DNA of 64,000 nt from Brevirhabdus sp. GTDB lineage: Bacteria > Pseudomonadota > Alphaproteobacteria > Rhodobacterales > Rhodobacteraceae. The translations under genes and the position numbers were made by a program. The notes below the pieces were generated by a model, which saw only the letters and a program-made list of their open reading frames with translations, made no database searches and was not told the DNA's origin. The DNA is taken from the NCBI GenBank assembly GCA_024637315.1, contig JAGXFH010000082.1, positions 62,001-126,000 on the forward strand, written 5' to 3'. How positions within the stretch are numbered: the first letter of the stretch is position 1; the number at the start of each line of letters is the position of its first letter. Below are positions 1 through 8,301 of this stretch, piece by piece.

Positions 1-16
1 CTGAGCCGCGCGCCGG

Positions 17-343
17 TCAGAACAGATAAAGGCCAAGATACAGCATCGCCGCGCCGCCGAAGATCGCGGCAATAACGTTCTTTGTCCACATGCCCAATGC
101 GGTGACCACCAGGGCCGCCAGGATCCGCGCCGCATCAAGCTGACCGCCGGTCGCCGCTGGCCACAGAACCAACGGCGCCACCAGTCCGGGGATCACGGCC
201 ACCGGCGTGTAGCGCAAAAGCCGCAAGGCGAGGGGCGACAGCCGTGCGCGCCCCAGCGGCCCGAGGAACGAAAACCGGATCAGAAATGTGCCGGCGCCCA
301 TGACGATGATGATGACCCAGATCTCGAGGCTTGTGTAATTCAT
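17..343 (-). CDS. AzlD-family branched-chain amino acid exporter subunit
   Basis: A 108-residue, almost wholly hydrophobic protein with about four membrane segments, the size and pattern of AzlD, the small partner of AzlC in branched-chain amino acid (and azaleucine) export from the inner membrane. It begins MNYTSLEIWVIII and contains the charged loop GPLGRARLSPLALRLLRYTP seen in this family. Its start codon overlaps the stop of the upstream azlC-like gene by four bases (ATGA), so the two are translationally coupled. The family match is seen; the substrate is inferred from family knowledge only. Confidence 0.88.
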   Translation of the reverse strand: MNYTSLEIWVIIIVMGAGTFLIRFSFLGPLGRARLSPLALRLLRYTPVAVIPGLVAPLVLWPAATGGQLDAARILAALVVTALGMWTKNVIAAIFGGAAMLYLGLYLF

Positions 344-1050
344 CGAAACCGGTCCCCCATCCGTCGTTCGACTTCCGATCCCACCAGCATCGCCAGCGCC
401 GCCGCGATCAAGAGCCCGCTTGAATAGGGCAGGAATGCCAGCGCCAGCGCCACGATGATCGAGGTCAGCGCCGCCGCGATATGGGCCATCGTGCGCAGCA
501 TCGGAGCGACGATGGCCAGAAATGCGATCGGCACGGCGAAATCCAGCGCGAATTCGGGCGGGATCGTCTGGCCCAGCAGCGCCCCCGTCAGTGTCGCTGC
601 ATACCAGACCAAGCCGACCGGGATGGCGCAACCGATATAGAATGCCATCTTTGCCGCCGTGGTCTGATCCGGCCGCTTGTCGTACTCTGCGGCGCTGACC
701 GCATAGGCGTTGTCCACCAGGATGTAGGCCGCCGCCGCCCGCTGCCAGAACGGGGCGGCCCCCAGGTGCGGTGCCAGCGCGGCCGAATACATCGCCATCC
801 GCATGTTCACCGCCAACGCGGCGAGCAGCACCATGATCACGGGGGCATTGTCTTGCATCTGCGACAGGGCGGCGAACTGCGAAGCTCCGGCGATCACCAG
901 CACCGACATGCTCATCACCTCGACAAGGTTCAGCCCTGCTTCGGTTCCGAGCACGCCGAACAACAGCCCGAATGGCGCCGCGCCCAGAATGAACGGGGCA
1001 CCGTCCCGAAAGCCCCGCCAGAAGGCGGATTTGGTTGTGGTGACGGGCAT
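340..1050 (-). CDS. AzlC-family branched-chain amino acid permease
   Basis: A 236-residue membrane protein of AzlC type. The N-terminal FRDGAPFILGAAPFGLLFG and the GASQFAAL segment near residues 55-62 are family signatures, and the length is typical. AzlC with AzlD forms an exporter of branched-chain amino acids. It is the first gene of a two-gene operon; 38 bases separate its start from the divergent fdhD region, so promoters for both directions must lie within or near that gap. The substrate is not determined by sequence. Confidence 0.9.
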   Translation of the reverse strand: MPVTTTKSAFWRGFRDGAPFILGAAPFGLLFGVLGTEAGLNLVEVMSMSVLVIAGASQFAALSQMQDNAPVIMVLLAALAVNMRMAMYSAALAPHLGAAPFWQRAAAAYILVDNAYAVSAAEYDKRPDQTTAAKMAFYIGCAIPVGLVWYAATLTGALLGQTIPPEFALDFAVPIAFLAIVAPMLRTMAHIAAALTSIIVALALAFLPYSSGLLIAAALAMLVGSEVERRMGDRFR

Positions 1051-1109
1051 GCTGTGATCCTAATGTCGCCAAGTTCGGTGTCGATACCGTGCAAGCTGAC
1101 GGGGTTCAA

Positions 1110-1994
1110 ATGACAATTGCTGATGGTGTCCCAGAATATATCGTGGCCCCCGATCCGGCCCGCCCCGGCCTGACCCGCTCGGTCAGGGGGTTCGACCAGA
1201 CCGGCGCCGAAACCGAGATTTCCGTGGTCGAGGAGCGTCCTCTGACGATCTATCTCAACAGCCGGGAAATCGTGACGGCGATGACGATCGGCGATTACCC
1301 CGAATATCTGGCGCTGGGTTTTCTGCGCAATCAGGGGATGCTGCGCTCGGCCGAGGATGTCATTGCCGTTCAGTATGATGACGAGATCCAGACCGTTGTC
1401 GTGCGCACTGCCAGCCAGACCACCTATGAAGAGAAACTGCAGAAGAAGACCCGAACCTCGGGCTGTGCTGTCGGCACCGTTTTCGGCGATATGATGGAGG
1501 GACTCGCGGGTCTGACCCTGCCGCCCGCCGAGGTCCGCACATCGTGGCTTTACGCGCTTGCCAACAGGATCAATCGCACGCCAAGCCTGTATCTGGAAGC
1601 GGGCGCGATCCACGGCACGGTGCTGTGCCAGCGTGACCGCCCGCTGGTCTATATGGAGGATGTCGGCCGCCACAACGCCGTCGACAAGATCGCCGGCTGG
1701 ATGCTGTCCGAGGGCGTGGATGCCGGTGACAAGATCCTCTACACAACCGGGCGGCTGACATCCGAGATGGTCATCAAGACCGCGATGATGGGCATCCCGG
1801 TGCTTGCGTCACGTTCAGGTTTCACCGCTTGGGGCGTCGAGATCGCCCGTGAGGTTGGCCTGACCCTGATCGGGCGCATGCGCGGCCAGCGTTTCGTCTG
1901 CCTGTCCGGCGAAGACCGCCTGATCCGTGATGCAGCTCTTGGCGCCGTGCCCGAAGAAGACCAGCGCCATCGCCGCAAGGGGGCGGGGTCTTGA
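1110..1994 (+). CDS. fdhD: formate dehydrogenase accessory sulfurtransferase FdhD
   Basis: A 294-residue FdhD protein, which passes sulfur from a cysteine desulfurase to the bis-MGD molybdenum cofactor of formate dehydrogenase in the cytoplasm. Family features include YLALGFLRNQG, the cysteine loop TRTSGCAVG, and DVGRHNAVDKIAGW near the nucleotide-like binding site. Only one Cys is visible in the loop where E. coli FdhD has C-x-x-C. I chose the ATG at 1110 because GGGG lies just upstream; an in-frame GTG at 1089 would add seven residues but has no visible ribosome-binding site. It heads a tightly overlapped molybdenum cofactor operon with mobA, mobB and a moeA fusion. Confidence 0.92.
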   Translation: MTIADGVPEYIVAPDPARPGLTRSVRGFDQTGAETEISVVEERPLTIYLNSREIVTAMTIGDYPEYLALGFLRNQGMLRSAEDVIAVQYDDEIQTVVVRTASQTTYEEKLQKKTRTSGCAVGTVFGDMMEGLAGLTLPPAEVRTSWLYALANRINRTPSLYLEAGAIHGTVLCQRDRPLVYMEDVGRHNAVDKIAGWMLSEGVDAGDKILYTTGRLTSEMVIKTAMMGIPVLASRSGFTAWGVEIAREVGLTLIGRMRGQRFVCLSGEDRLIRDAALGAVPEEDQRHRRKGAGS

Positions 1995-2608
1995 CCCGCC
2001 CGCTCGGCATTATCCTTGCCGGCGGTCTCGCCACCCGGATGGGCGGCGGCGACAAATGCCTGCTGCCGCTCGGCGACGCCCGCGTGATCGACCACGTCAT
2101 TGCCCGGATCGCGCCGCAGGTTGCGGGCCTTGCGCTGAATGCCAATGGCGATCCGGCGCGGTTTTCCGATCTGAACCTGCCGGTTCTGGCTGACAGCATC
2201 GAAGGCTTTGCCGGGCCGCTCGCCGGGGTTCTGGCCGGACTCGACTGGGCGGCCGGGCAGGGCGCAAGCCACATCGTCTCTGTCGCCGCCGACACACCGT
2301 TCTTCCCGCGCGATCTGGTGGCGAGTTTGCAACAGGAAACCGACCCGGCGCACCCCATCGCGCTTGCCGCTACACCCGATCCGGATCGGGGCAAGACCCG
2401 ACACCCCACCTTCGGCCTCTGGCCCGTCGCCTTGCGCGATGACCTGCGCGCCGCCCTGCAGGATGGGCTGCGCAAGGTCGTGCAATGGACCGACCTTCAC
2501 GGCACCGCCACCGTGGTGTTCGATGCAGGCGCAAACGACCCGTTCTTCAATATCAACACCCCCGCCGACCTGGCCCGCGCGCGCGGCATGCTGGCAGAGG
2601 GCGTCTGA
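1991..2608 (+). CDS. mobA: molybdenum cofactor guanylyltransferase MobA
   Basis: A 205-residue nucleotidyltransferase that transfers GMP from GTP to molybdopterin to form Mo-MGD. The N-terminal GTP-binding loop LAGGLATRMGG followed by DKCLLPLG is diagnostic, and the central VAADTPFF carries the metal-binding Asp. Translation starts at a TTG that overlaps the fdhD stop (TTGA), giving LTRPLGIILAGG. The next gene, mobB, overlaps its stop by one base. The length is normal. Confidence 0.94.
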   Translation: MTRPLGIILAGGLATRMGGGDKCLLPLGDARVIDHVIARIAPQVAGLALNANGDPARFSDLNLPVLADSIEGFAGPLAGVLAGLDWAAGQGASHIVSVAADTPFFPRDLVASLQQETDPAHPIALAATPDPDRGKTRHPTFGLWPVALRDDLRAALQDGLRKVVQWTDLHGTATVVFDAGANDPFFNINTPADLARARGMLAEGV

Positions 2609-3105
2609 TGCGGATCTATGGCGTCGTTGGCTGGAAAAACGCCGGCAAGACCGGCCTGATGGAGCGGCTTGTGACCGAGATCACCTTGCGCGGCTTCAGC
2701 GTCTCGACCCTGAAACACGCCCATCACAGCTTTGACGTGGACCACCCTGGCAAAGACAGCCACCGCCACCGCCTTGCCGGTGCGACCGAGGTGTTGCTGT
2801 CCTCGCGCAATCGCTGGGCGCTGATGCATGAGAACCGGGGGCAAGCGGAGGCGACACTGCCCGAGTTGCTGGCGCGCCTCGCGCCGGTCGATCTGGTGCT
2901 GGTCGAGGGCTACAAGCGCGATACCCATCCGAAGGTCGAGGCGCACCGCGCCGAGACCGGCAATCCGCTGATCGCGCCCCAGGACCCGACCGTTCGTGCG
3001 ATCGCCAGCGACACCGCGCTCGACGATGATCCGCAGGTCCCGGTCTTCGACCTGAACGACACCAGGGCCATCGCCGATTTCATCCTGAAAGAGGTCGGAT
3101 TGTGA
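2608..3105 (+). CDS. mobB: molybdopterin-guanine dinucleotide biosynthesis adapter MobB
   Basis: A 165-residue P-loop GTP-binding protein. It opens MRIYGVVGWKNAGKTGLMERL, with the P-loop at about residues 8-15, and has KHAHHSFDVDHPGKDSHRHR and the VLVEGYK strand typical of MobB. MobB assists MobA in attaching the guanine nucleotide. The ATG overlaps the mobA stop by one base, and the GTG of the following gene overlaps its stop, so the three genes are coupled. Confidence 0.93.
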   Translation: MRIYGVVGWKNAGKTGLMERLVTEITLRGFSVSTLKHAHHSFDVDHPGKDSHRHRLAGATEVLLSSRNRWALMHENRGQAEATLPELLARLAPVDLVLVEGYKRDTHPKVEAHRAETGNPLIAPQDPTVRAIASDTALDDDPQVPVFDLNDTRAIADFILKEVGL

Positions 3106-5240
3106 CCCGGTTCGACACCATCCTGATTGTCGATTGGTCCGCCCGCTCGGCGCCGTCGCCGGCGCGGCCTGCGGCGGATGCGATCTGGCTGGGGCAAGCA
3201 GGAGCCGCCGGACCCCGCGAAACCTATCACCGGACCCGAAGCGCCGCGATCGCGGATATCGAGGCGCGGATCGCCATCGAACTCGACGCCGGACGGCGGG
3301 TGCTGATCGGGTTCGATTTCCCGTTCGGATACCCGGCCGGCTTTGCACAAGCGGTCACCGGACGGGCGGATGCCCTGGCGGTCTGGGAATGGCTGGCTGG
3401 AACCATCAAGGACGCTGATGACAACCGCAACAACCGCTTCGAAATCGCTGCCCGCCTGAACGCCCTCTTCCCCGGCACCGGGCCGTTTTGGGGCTGCCCG
3501 GCTGATCAGGCTGTCGATGGGTTGCCACAAAGGGGAACCGAACGCCTGGATCACGGTCTGCCCGAACGCCGCGCGGTAGAGGACCACGTGCGGCGCGCAC
3601 AACCGGTCTGGAAGCTTTACACCGCCGGATCGGTCGGATCGCAGATGCTGCTTGGCCAGCCCTGGCTCTGGCGATTGCGGCAGACATTCGGGCGGCGGAT
3701 GTGCGTCTGGCCGTTCGAGGACACCGACGCGCCCGTCATGCTGGCCGAGGTCTATCCTTCGCTCCTGTCCAGGGTGGTTGACGATGCGGCCGCTCTGGAA
3801 CCGGCTGCGGCAAAGGACCAGTTGCAGGTCCGGCTGCTTGCAAGGGCACTTGCCCGAATGTCGCAGACCGGAGCGATTTCTGCTGCTCTGGATGCCGCAA
3901 AGGGCGCCGCATTGGCCGAAGAGGGCTGGATCCTCGGTGCCGGGGCCGAAGAGGAGTTGCTGCGCGCAGCGGTCGGGCCTGCGCAACTCCCGCGGCTGAA
4001 AGATGACTGCTTCGCCCTGCCAGCCGGCGTCGATTGGGTGCCGGTCGAGCAGGCGCTGGCGACGCTGAGGAACAACATCCGGCCGGTCGCCGGAACCGAA
4101 ACACTGCCGCTTGACGGGCTTTGCGGCCGTATCCTCGCGGCCGAGGTCACCGCCGCCCGCGCCAACCCGCCGGCCGCGAATTCCGCCGTCGATGGCTATG
4201 GTTTCGCCCATGCCAGTCTTGGGTCCGGGCCGCAGAAACTGCCGTTGGTCCAGGGCCGCGCCGCCGCCGGTGCGCCCCATCGGGGCAGCGTTCCGTCCGG
4301 CCATGCCATCCGGATCCTGACCGGCGCGCTGCTGCCGCGAGGCGTCGATACGGTGATCCTGCAAGAGGACGTGACCGCCACCGCCACCGAGATCGCCTTT
4401 CAGCCCGGTCTGCGACCTAATGCCAATACCCGCAAGGCCGGAGAGGACGTGGCGGCCGGCGCCGCCATGCTGCCAAAGGCCCGCCGCTTGCTTCCGCAGG
4501 ATTGCGCGCTGTTGGCCGCGACCGGATGCACCGGGGCGACAGTGTTCACGCGGCTGCGCGTCGGGGTTCTGTCGACCGGCGACGAGGTTGTCGAGACCGG
4601 CAGCACGACTGCGCCCGACAAGACCTATGACGCCAACCGTCCGATGCTGCTCGGTCTCGTCGCTGCCTGGAACCATGCGGCCATCGACCTTGGCCATGTC
4701 GCGGATGACCGGTCGAAGCTGCGCCAAGCCTTCGACAGGGCGGCATCCGCGGCCGATGTCATCCTGACCTCTGGCGGCGCCTCTGCTGGTGACGAAGATC
4801 ATGTCTCGGCTCTGCTCGGCGAAGCCGGAACGATGTCGACCTGGCGCATCGCGATGAAGCCGGGCCGGCCGCTGGCGTTGGGGTTCTGGAACGATGTGCC
4901 GGTCTTCGGCCTGCCCGGCAACCCCGTGGCCGCGCTGGTCTGCACGCTGATCTTCGCCCGCCCGGCGCTGTCCGTCCTGGCCGGCGGCACCTGGACCGAG
5001 CCGCAGGCGTTCACCGTTCCCGCCGCCTTCGAGAAGCGCAAGAAGCCGGGCCGGCGCGAGTATCTGCGGGCGCGGCTTACGCCGGAAGGCACGGCAGAGG
5101 CGTTCGGATCCGAAGGCTCTGGCCGCATCTCTGGCCTGAGTTGGGCGACCGGGCTGGTCGAACTGGAAGACGGCGCCCGCAACGTCCGGCCAGGCGATCC
5201 GGTGCGTTTCATTCCCTATTCCAGCTTCGGTATTGCTTGA
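3102..5240 (+). CDS. fusion of an RNase H-like (DUF429-type) domain with molybdopterin molybdotransferase MoeA
   Basis: A 712-residue two-domain protein. Residues from about 325 to 712 are MoeA, which inserts molybdate into adenylylated molybdopterin: VDGYGFAHASL, GHAIRILTGALLP, LRVGVLSTGDEV, TSGGASAGDED and GLPGNPVAALV are all present in order. Residues 1 to about 310 are unlike MoeA and show an RNase H-like layout: ILIVDWSARS at the start, VLIGFDFPFGYP, AEVYPSLL, then AKDQLQVRLLARAL and EEGWILG, as in DUF429-type predicted nucleases. MoeA alone is usually about 400 residues. Start is a GTG overlapping the mobB stop. The role of the N-terminal domain is unknown. Confidence 0.85.
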   Translation: MTRFDTILIVDWSARSAPSPARPAADAIWLGQAGAAGPRETYHRTRSAAIADIEARIAIELDAGRRVLIGFDFPFGYPAGFAQAVTGRADALAVWEWLAGTIKDADDNRNNRFEIAARLNALFPGTGPFWGCPADQAVDGLPQRGTERLDHGLPERRAVEDHVRRAQPVWKLYTAGSVGSQMLLGQPWLWRLRQTFGRRMCVWPFEDTDAPVMLAEVYPSLLSRVVDDAAALEPAAAKDQLQVRLLARALARMSQTGAISAALDAAKGAALAEEGWILGAGAEEELLRAAVGPAQLPRLKDDCFALPAGVDWVPVEQALATLRNNIRPVAGTETLPLDGLCGRILAAEVTAARANPPAANSAVDGYGFAHASLGSGPQKLPLVQGRAAAGAPHRGSVPSGHAIRILTGALLPRGVDTVILQEDVTATATEIAFQPGLRPNANTRKAGEDVAAGAAMLPKARRLLPQDCALLAATGCTGATVFTRLRVGVLSTGDEVVETGSTTAPDKTYDANRPMLLGLVAAWNHAAIDLGHVADDRSKLRQAFDRAASAADVILTSGGASAGDEDHVSALLGEAGTMSTWRIAMKPGRPLALGFWNDVPVFGLPGNPVAALVCTLIFARPALSVLAGGTWTEPQAFTVPAAFEKRKKPGRREYLRARLTPEGTAEAFGSEGSGRISGLSWATGLVELEDGARNVRPGDPVRFIPYSSFGIA

Positions 5241-5309
5241 CAGACAGCTGCCGCTCGGGGTTGGTCGTCGTGACTGGCTGACAAGGGGAAACCGAAACTG
5301 CAACTGATT

Positions 5310-6362
5310 TTGAATCCCTGCCGCGGCGCAGGGCAGACCATTTCCGGTGTGTCGGACGCACCATTTCCAAGCACCGATGTCGACGCGGTCGCGCGCCTTC
5401 TGGACCGCTGTCCGATCGCCAGGCCGACACCTCTGGTCGCCGCCCCGACACTGGCGAGCATGGCAGGGGTCGCGGAGTGCTGGGTAAAGGATGAGCGCGG
5501 CCGGATGGGGCTTGGCAGCTTCAAGGCGCTTGGTGCCGCTTATGTCATCGCCACCGATGCCGCCGCGCGGGACGGTGACCCGGTCGGCGCACTTGGGGAT
5601 TCCACCTACGTCACCGCCAGTGCCGGAAATCACGGGCTGTCGGTCGCCGCCGGGGCGCGGGTCTTCGGCGCACGCGCGGTAATCTACATCGCCGAAACGG
5701 TGCCCGAAAGCTTTGCCCGCCGTTTGCGCGACAAGGGCGCCGAAGTGGTCCGCGCCGGCGAAACCTACGAGGCCGGCATGGCCGCCGCGGCTTTGGCCGC
5801 GGCCCGCGAAGGCTGGCAATTGCTGTCGGACAGTTCCTGGCCGGGCTATGTCCGGATGCCACACCGTCTGATGGAAGGTTATCTGATCCTGCTCAAAGAG
5901 GTGTTTGCAGAGATCGGCGAAGGGCCGACCCATATCTTCCTGCAGGCCGGTGTCGGCGGCCTGGCCGGGGCCATTGCCGCGCTGGCGCGGTCGCATTGGG
6001 GCGACGGGCCGGTGATCGTCGTGGTAGAACCCGACGCGGCCCCGGCGCTTTGCGACTCGATCCGCGCGGGCCGTCCGCTCGCGGTTTCGGGACCGGTGTC
6101 CAGCATGGGCCGGCTCGACTGCAAGGAGCCGTCGCTGATCGCGCTGAAAGGGCTCGCCCGCGATGCCGATGTCTTCGCGACCATTTCCGAAGAAGAAGCC
6201 GCCACCGCCATGCCGATCCTCTCGGAAATCGGGCTTCGGACAACACCGTCGGGCGGTGCCGGTCTTGCGGCGCTGATGGCCTCGGCCCCGCATCGCGCCG
6301 ACCTTGGGCTGACGCCCGCGTCCCGCGTTCTTGCGATCCTCAGTGAAGGGCCAGAGGAATGA
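5310..6362 (+). CDS. PLP-dependent lyase of the diaminopropionate ammonia-lyase / threonine dehydratase group
   Basis: A 350-residue fold-type II PLP enzyme. The PLP lysine lies in GLGSFKALGAAYV at about residue 72, ASAGNHGLSVAAGA forms the substrate loop, and GVGGLAGAIAALA is the phosphate-binding glycine loop. The GLGSFKALG wording resembles diaminopropionate ammonia-lyase more than classical threonine dehydratase. Such enzymes remove ammonia from beta-substituted amino acids. The suggested TTG start has a weak upstream site; a GTG at 5349 is an alternative. It is the first gene of a three-gene operon with ATGA overlaps, followed by an M24 hydrolase and an Asp/Glu-racemase-like protein. The exact substrate is not evident. 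Confidence 0.75.
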   Translation: MNPCRGAGQTISGVSDAPFPSTDVDAVARLLDRCPIARPTPLVAAPTLASMAGVAECWVKDERGRMGLGSFKALGAAYVIATDAAARDGDPVGALGDSTYVTASAGNHGLSVAAGARVFGARAVIYIAETVPESFARRLRDKGAEVVRAGETYEAGMAAAALAAAREGWQLLSDSSWPGYVRMPHRLMEGYLILLKEVFAEIGEGPTHIFLQAGVGGLAGAIAALARSHWGDGPVIVVVEPDAAPALCDSIRAGRPLAVSGPVSSMGRLDCKEPSLIALKGLARDADVFATISEEEAATAMPILSEIGLRTTPSGGAGLAALMASAPHRADLGLTPASRVLAILSEGPEE

Positions 6363-7531
6363 CCGTCGCGGAACGCGGCTTTCCGACCGCCGAGTTTCGT
6401 GCCCGTTTGAAGGCCGCGCAGAGCCGGATGGAAAAGGCCGGGCTGGCAGCGCTGTTGCTGACCACCGAACCCGAGCTGCGCTACTTTTCGGGCTACCTGA
6501 CCCGGTTCTGGGAAAGTCCGACACGGCCCTGGTTCCTGATCGTGCCCGCCGTCGGCGATCCGGTCGCGGTGATCCCCGCGATTGGTGCGGCCCTGATGGG
6601 TCGGACCTGGATCACCGATATCCGCACCTGGCGCGCGCCCGATCTGAAGGATGACGGCGTCACATTGCTGACCGACACTTTGCACCAGCTGGTCGGCCCG
6701 TCTGGCCGGATCGGCCTGCCGATGGGCCATGAAAGCCACCTGCGCATGCCATTGGCCGATTACGCCCGGCTGGCCAGGGGACTTGCCCCGATCCAGCTTG
6801 TCGACGATGCGGGGATCATGCGCGCCCTGCGGATGGTCAAATCTGCGGCCGAGATCGAAAAGATCCGCAAAGCCTGCGGCATCGCCGATCGCGCCTTCGC
6901 CCGGGTTCCGGAGATCGCGACCGAGGGCGTCCCGCTTGATCAGGTTTTCCGCCGTTTCCAGATGCTCTGTCTGGAGGAAGGCGCCGACTGGGTGCCCTAT
7001 CTTGCCGGCGCGTCGGAGACCGGCGGATATGGTGACGTGATCTCTCCGGCGACGCCGGACCCCTTGGCCCGGGGCGATGTGCTGATGCTGGATACCGGAC
7101 TGATCTGGGATGGCTATTTCTGCGATTTCGACCGGAACTTCGCGGTCGGCGAAAGCTCTCCCGCAATTGATGCCGCGCATGCCCGGTTGATCGAGGCCGT
7201 CGCGACCGCGATGCAGATCGCCAAACCCGGCATCCCCGCGGCAGACCTTTTTCACGCGATGGACCGGATCGTCACCGGCGGCGCGGGCGGCTCTGACGCC
7301 GGGCGGCTTGGTCATGGGTTGGGTATGCAACTGACCGAATGGCCGTCGCTGATCCCGACCGACGACACGATCTTGCAGGACGGTATGGTTCTGACGTTGG
7401 AGCCTTGTATCGAAACATCGTCCGGGCGCATACTGGTTCATGAAGAGAACATCGTCATCTGGGCAGGCGGCGCAGAGTTCCTGTCCACACCTTCGGCCCC
7501 GGATATTCCCATACTGAAGGACCCCGCATGA
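6359..7531 (+). CDS. M24-family Xaa-Pro-type metallohydrolase
   Basis: A 390-residue pita-bread hydrolase with the creatinase-like N-terminal half and a complete catalytic half. The metal ligands are visible in order: two Asp in LMLDTGLIWDGYFCDFDRNF, His in GHGLGMQL, Glu in LTLEPCIE and Glu in VHEENIVIW. Family members are Xaa-Pro peptidases, creatinase, or ectoine hydrolase (DoeA/EutD). The ATG overlaps the stop of the PLP lyase gene, and its own stop overlaps the next start, so it acts with those products, plausibly opening an amide or cyclic amidine bond before ammonia removal. The substrate is inferred, not seen. Confidence 0.85.
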   Translation: MTVAERGFPTAEFRARLKAAQSRMEKAGLAALLLTTEPELRYFSGYLTRFWESPTRPWFLIVPAVGDPVAVIPAIGAALMGRTWITDIRTWRAPDLKDDGVTLLTDTLHQLVGPSGRIGLPMGHESHLRMPLADYARLARGLAPIQLVDDAGIMRALRMVKSAAEIEKIRKACGIADRAFARVPEIATEGVPLDQVFRRFQMLCLEEGADWVPYLAGASETGGYGDVISPATPDPLARGDVLMLDTGLIWDGYFCDFDRNFAVGESSPAIDAAHARLIEAVATAMQIAKPGIPAADLFHAMDRIVTGGAGGSDAGRLGHGLGMQLTEWPSLIPTDDTILQDGMVLTLEPCIETSSGRILVHEENIVIWAGGAEFLSTPSAPDIPILKDPA

Positions 7532-8301
7532 CCGATTTTCCCTATACCCTCGACTCGTCAGACCGACCCACCTTCGGCCTGATCGTGCTTCAGACCGACG
7601 AGACGATCGAGCCTGATTTCCGCCGCCTGTTGCCCGCAACGGTCAACCTCTATGTCTCGCGGGTTCCCAGCGGGCTTGAAGTCAGCCGCGAAACCCTGGG
7701 CGCGATGGAGCGTCACCTTCCCGCCGCCGCAGCCCTGTTGCCCGGTGCGGCACGCTTTGACGCGATCGGCTATGGCTGCACTTCGGGCACTTCGGTGATC
7801 GGTGCTGCCCGCGTGGCCGAGCTGATCCGCGAAGGTGCCGGCACAGAGGCTGTCACGGAACCTGTCTCGGCGCTGATCGCCGCCACGCGGCATCTGGGGG
7901 TGAAACGCCTGGGCTTTCTGTCGCCCTATGTCGAAGCGGTTTCATCGGTCCTCTGCGATCTCCTGCGAACGAGCGGACTGGAGATTCCGACCTTCGGGTC
8001 ATTCAACGCCGCCGAGGAAGCCAAGGTCGTCCGCATCGCGCCCCAATCCGTCATCGACGCGGCCACCAGCCTTGCCGATCAGGCGGATATCGACGCGATC
8101 TTCCTGTCCTGCACCAACCTGCGCAGTCTCGATGTGATCGAACCGATCGAAGAGCGGATCGGCAAACCGGTCCTGTCCAGCAATCAGGTTCTGGCCTGGC
8201 ACATGTGCAGACTGGCGGGAATAGCGGACATGCCGACAGGGTTCGGCAAGCTCTTCGATGGTGACCACCAGACCCTCGGCAAACTCGACGGTCGGTGCTA
8301 G
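7528..8301 (+). CDS. Asp/Glu racemase superfamily protein (maleate isomerase / EutA-like)
   Basis: A 257-residue protein with the two catalytic-type cysteines of the Asp/Glu racemase superfamily, in IGYGCTSGT and FLSCTNLRS, and GVKRLGFLSPY between them. The overall form resembles maleate cis-trans isomerase, arylmalonate decarboxylase and EutA. It is the last gene of the PLP lyase/M24 operon, joined by an ATGA overlap. Its stop codon overlaps the stop of the convergent gene by three bases (shared CTAG). The reaction cannot be named from sequence. Confidence 0.78.
   Translation: MTDFPYTLDSSDRPTFGLIVLQTDETIEPDFRRLLPATVNLYVSRVPSGLEVSRETLGAMERHLPAAAALLPGAARFDAIGYGCTSGTSVIGAARVAELIREGAGTEAVTEPVSALIAATRHLGVKRLGFLSPYVEAVSSVLCDLLRTSGLEIPTFGSFNAAEEAKVVRIAPQSVIDAATSLADQADIDAIFLSCTNLRSLDVIEPIEERIGKPVLSSNQVLAWHMCRLAGIADMPTGFGKLFDGDHQTLGKLDGRC

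Noticed and set aside
2910-6524. Very long open frame on the minus strand across the molybdenum cofactor operon
   Set aside because: It is a GC-rich shadow of convincing plus-strand genes with catalytic motifs; its translation is Arg/Gly-rich with no family features.
5879-7639. Long minus-strand open frame opposite the PLP lyase and M24 genes
   Set aside because: Antisense to genes with complete active sites; composition is typical of frame shadows in high-GC DNA.
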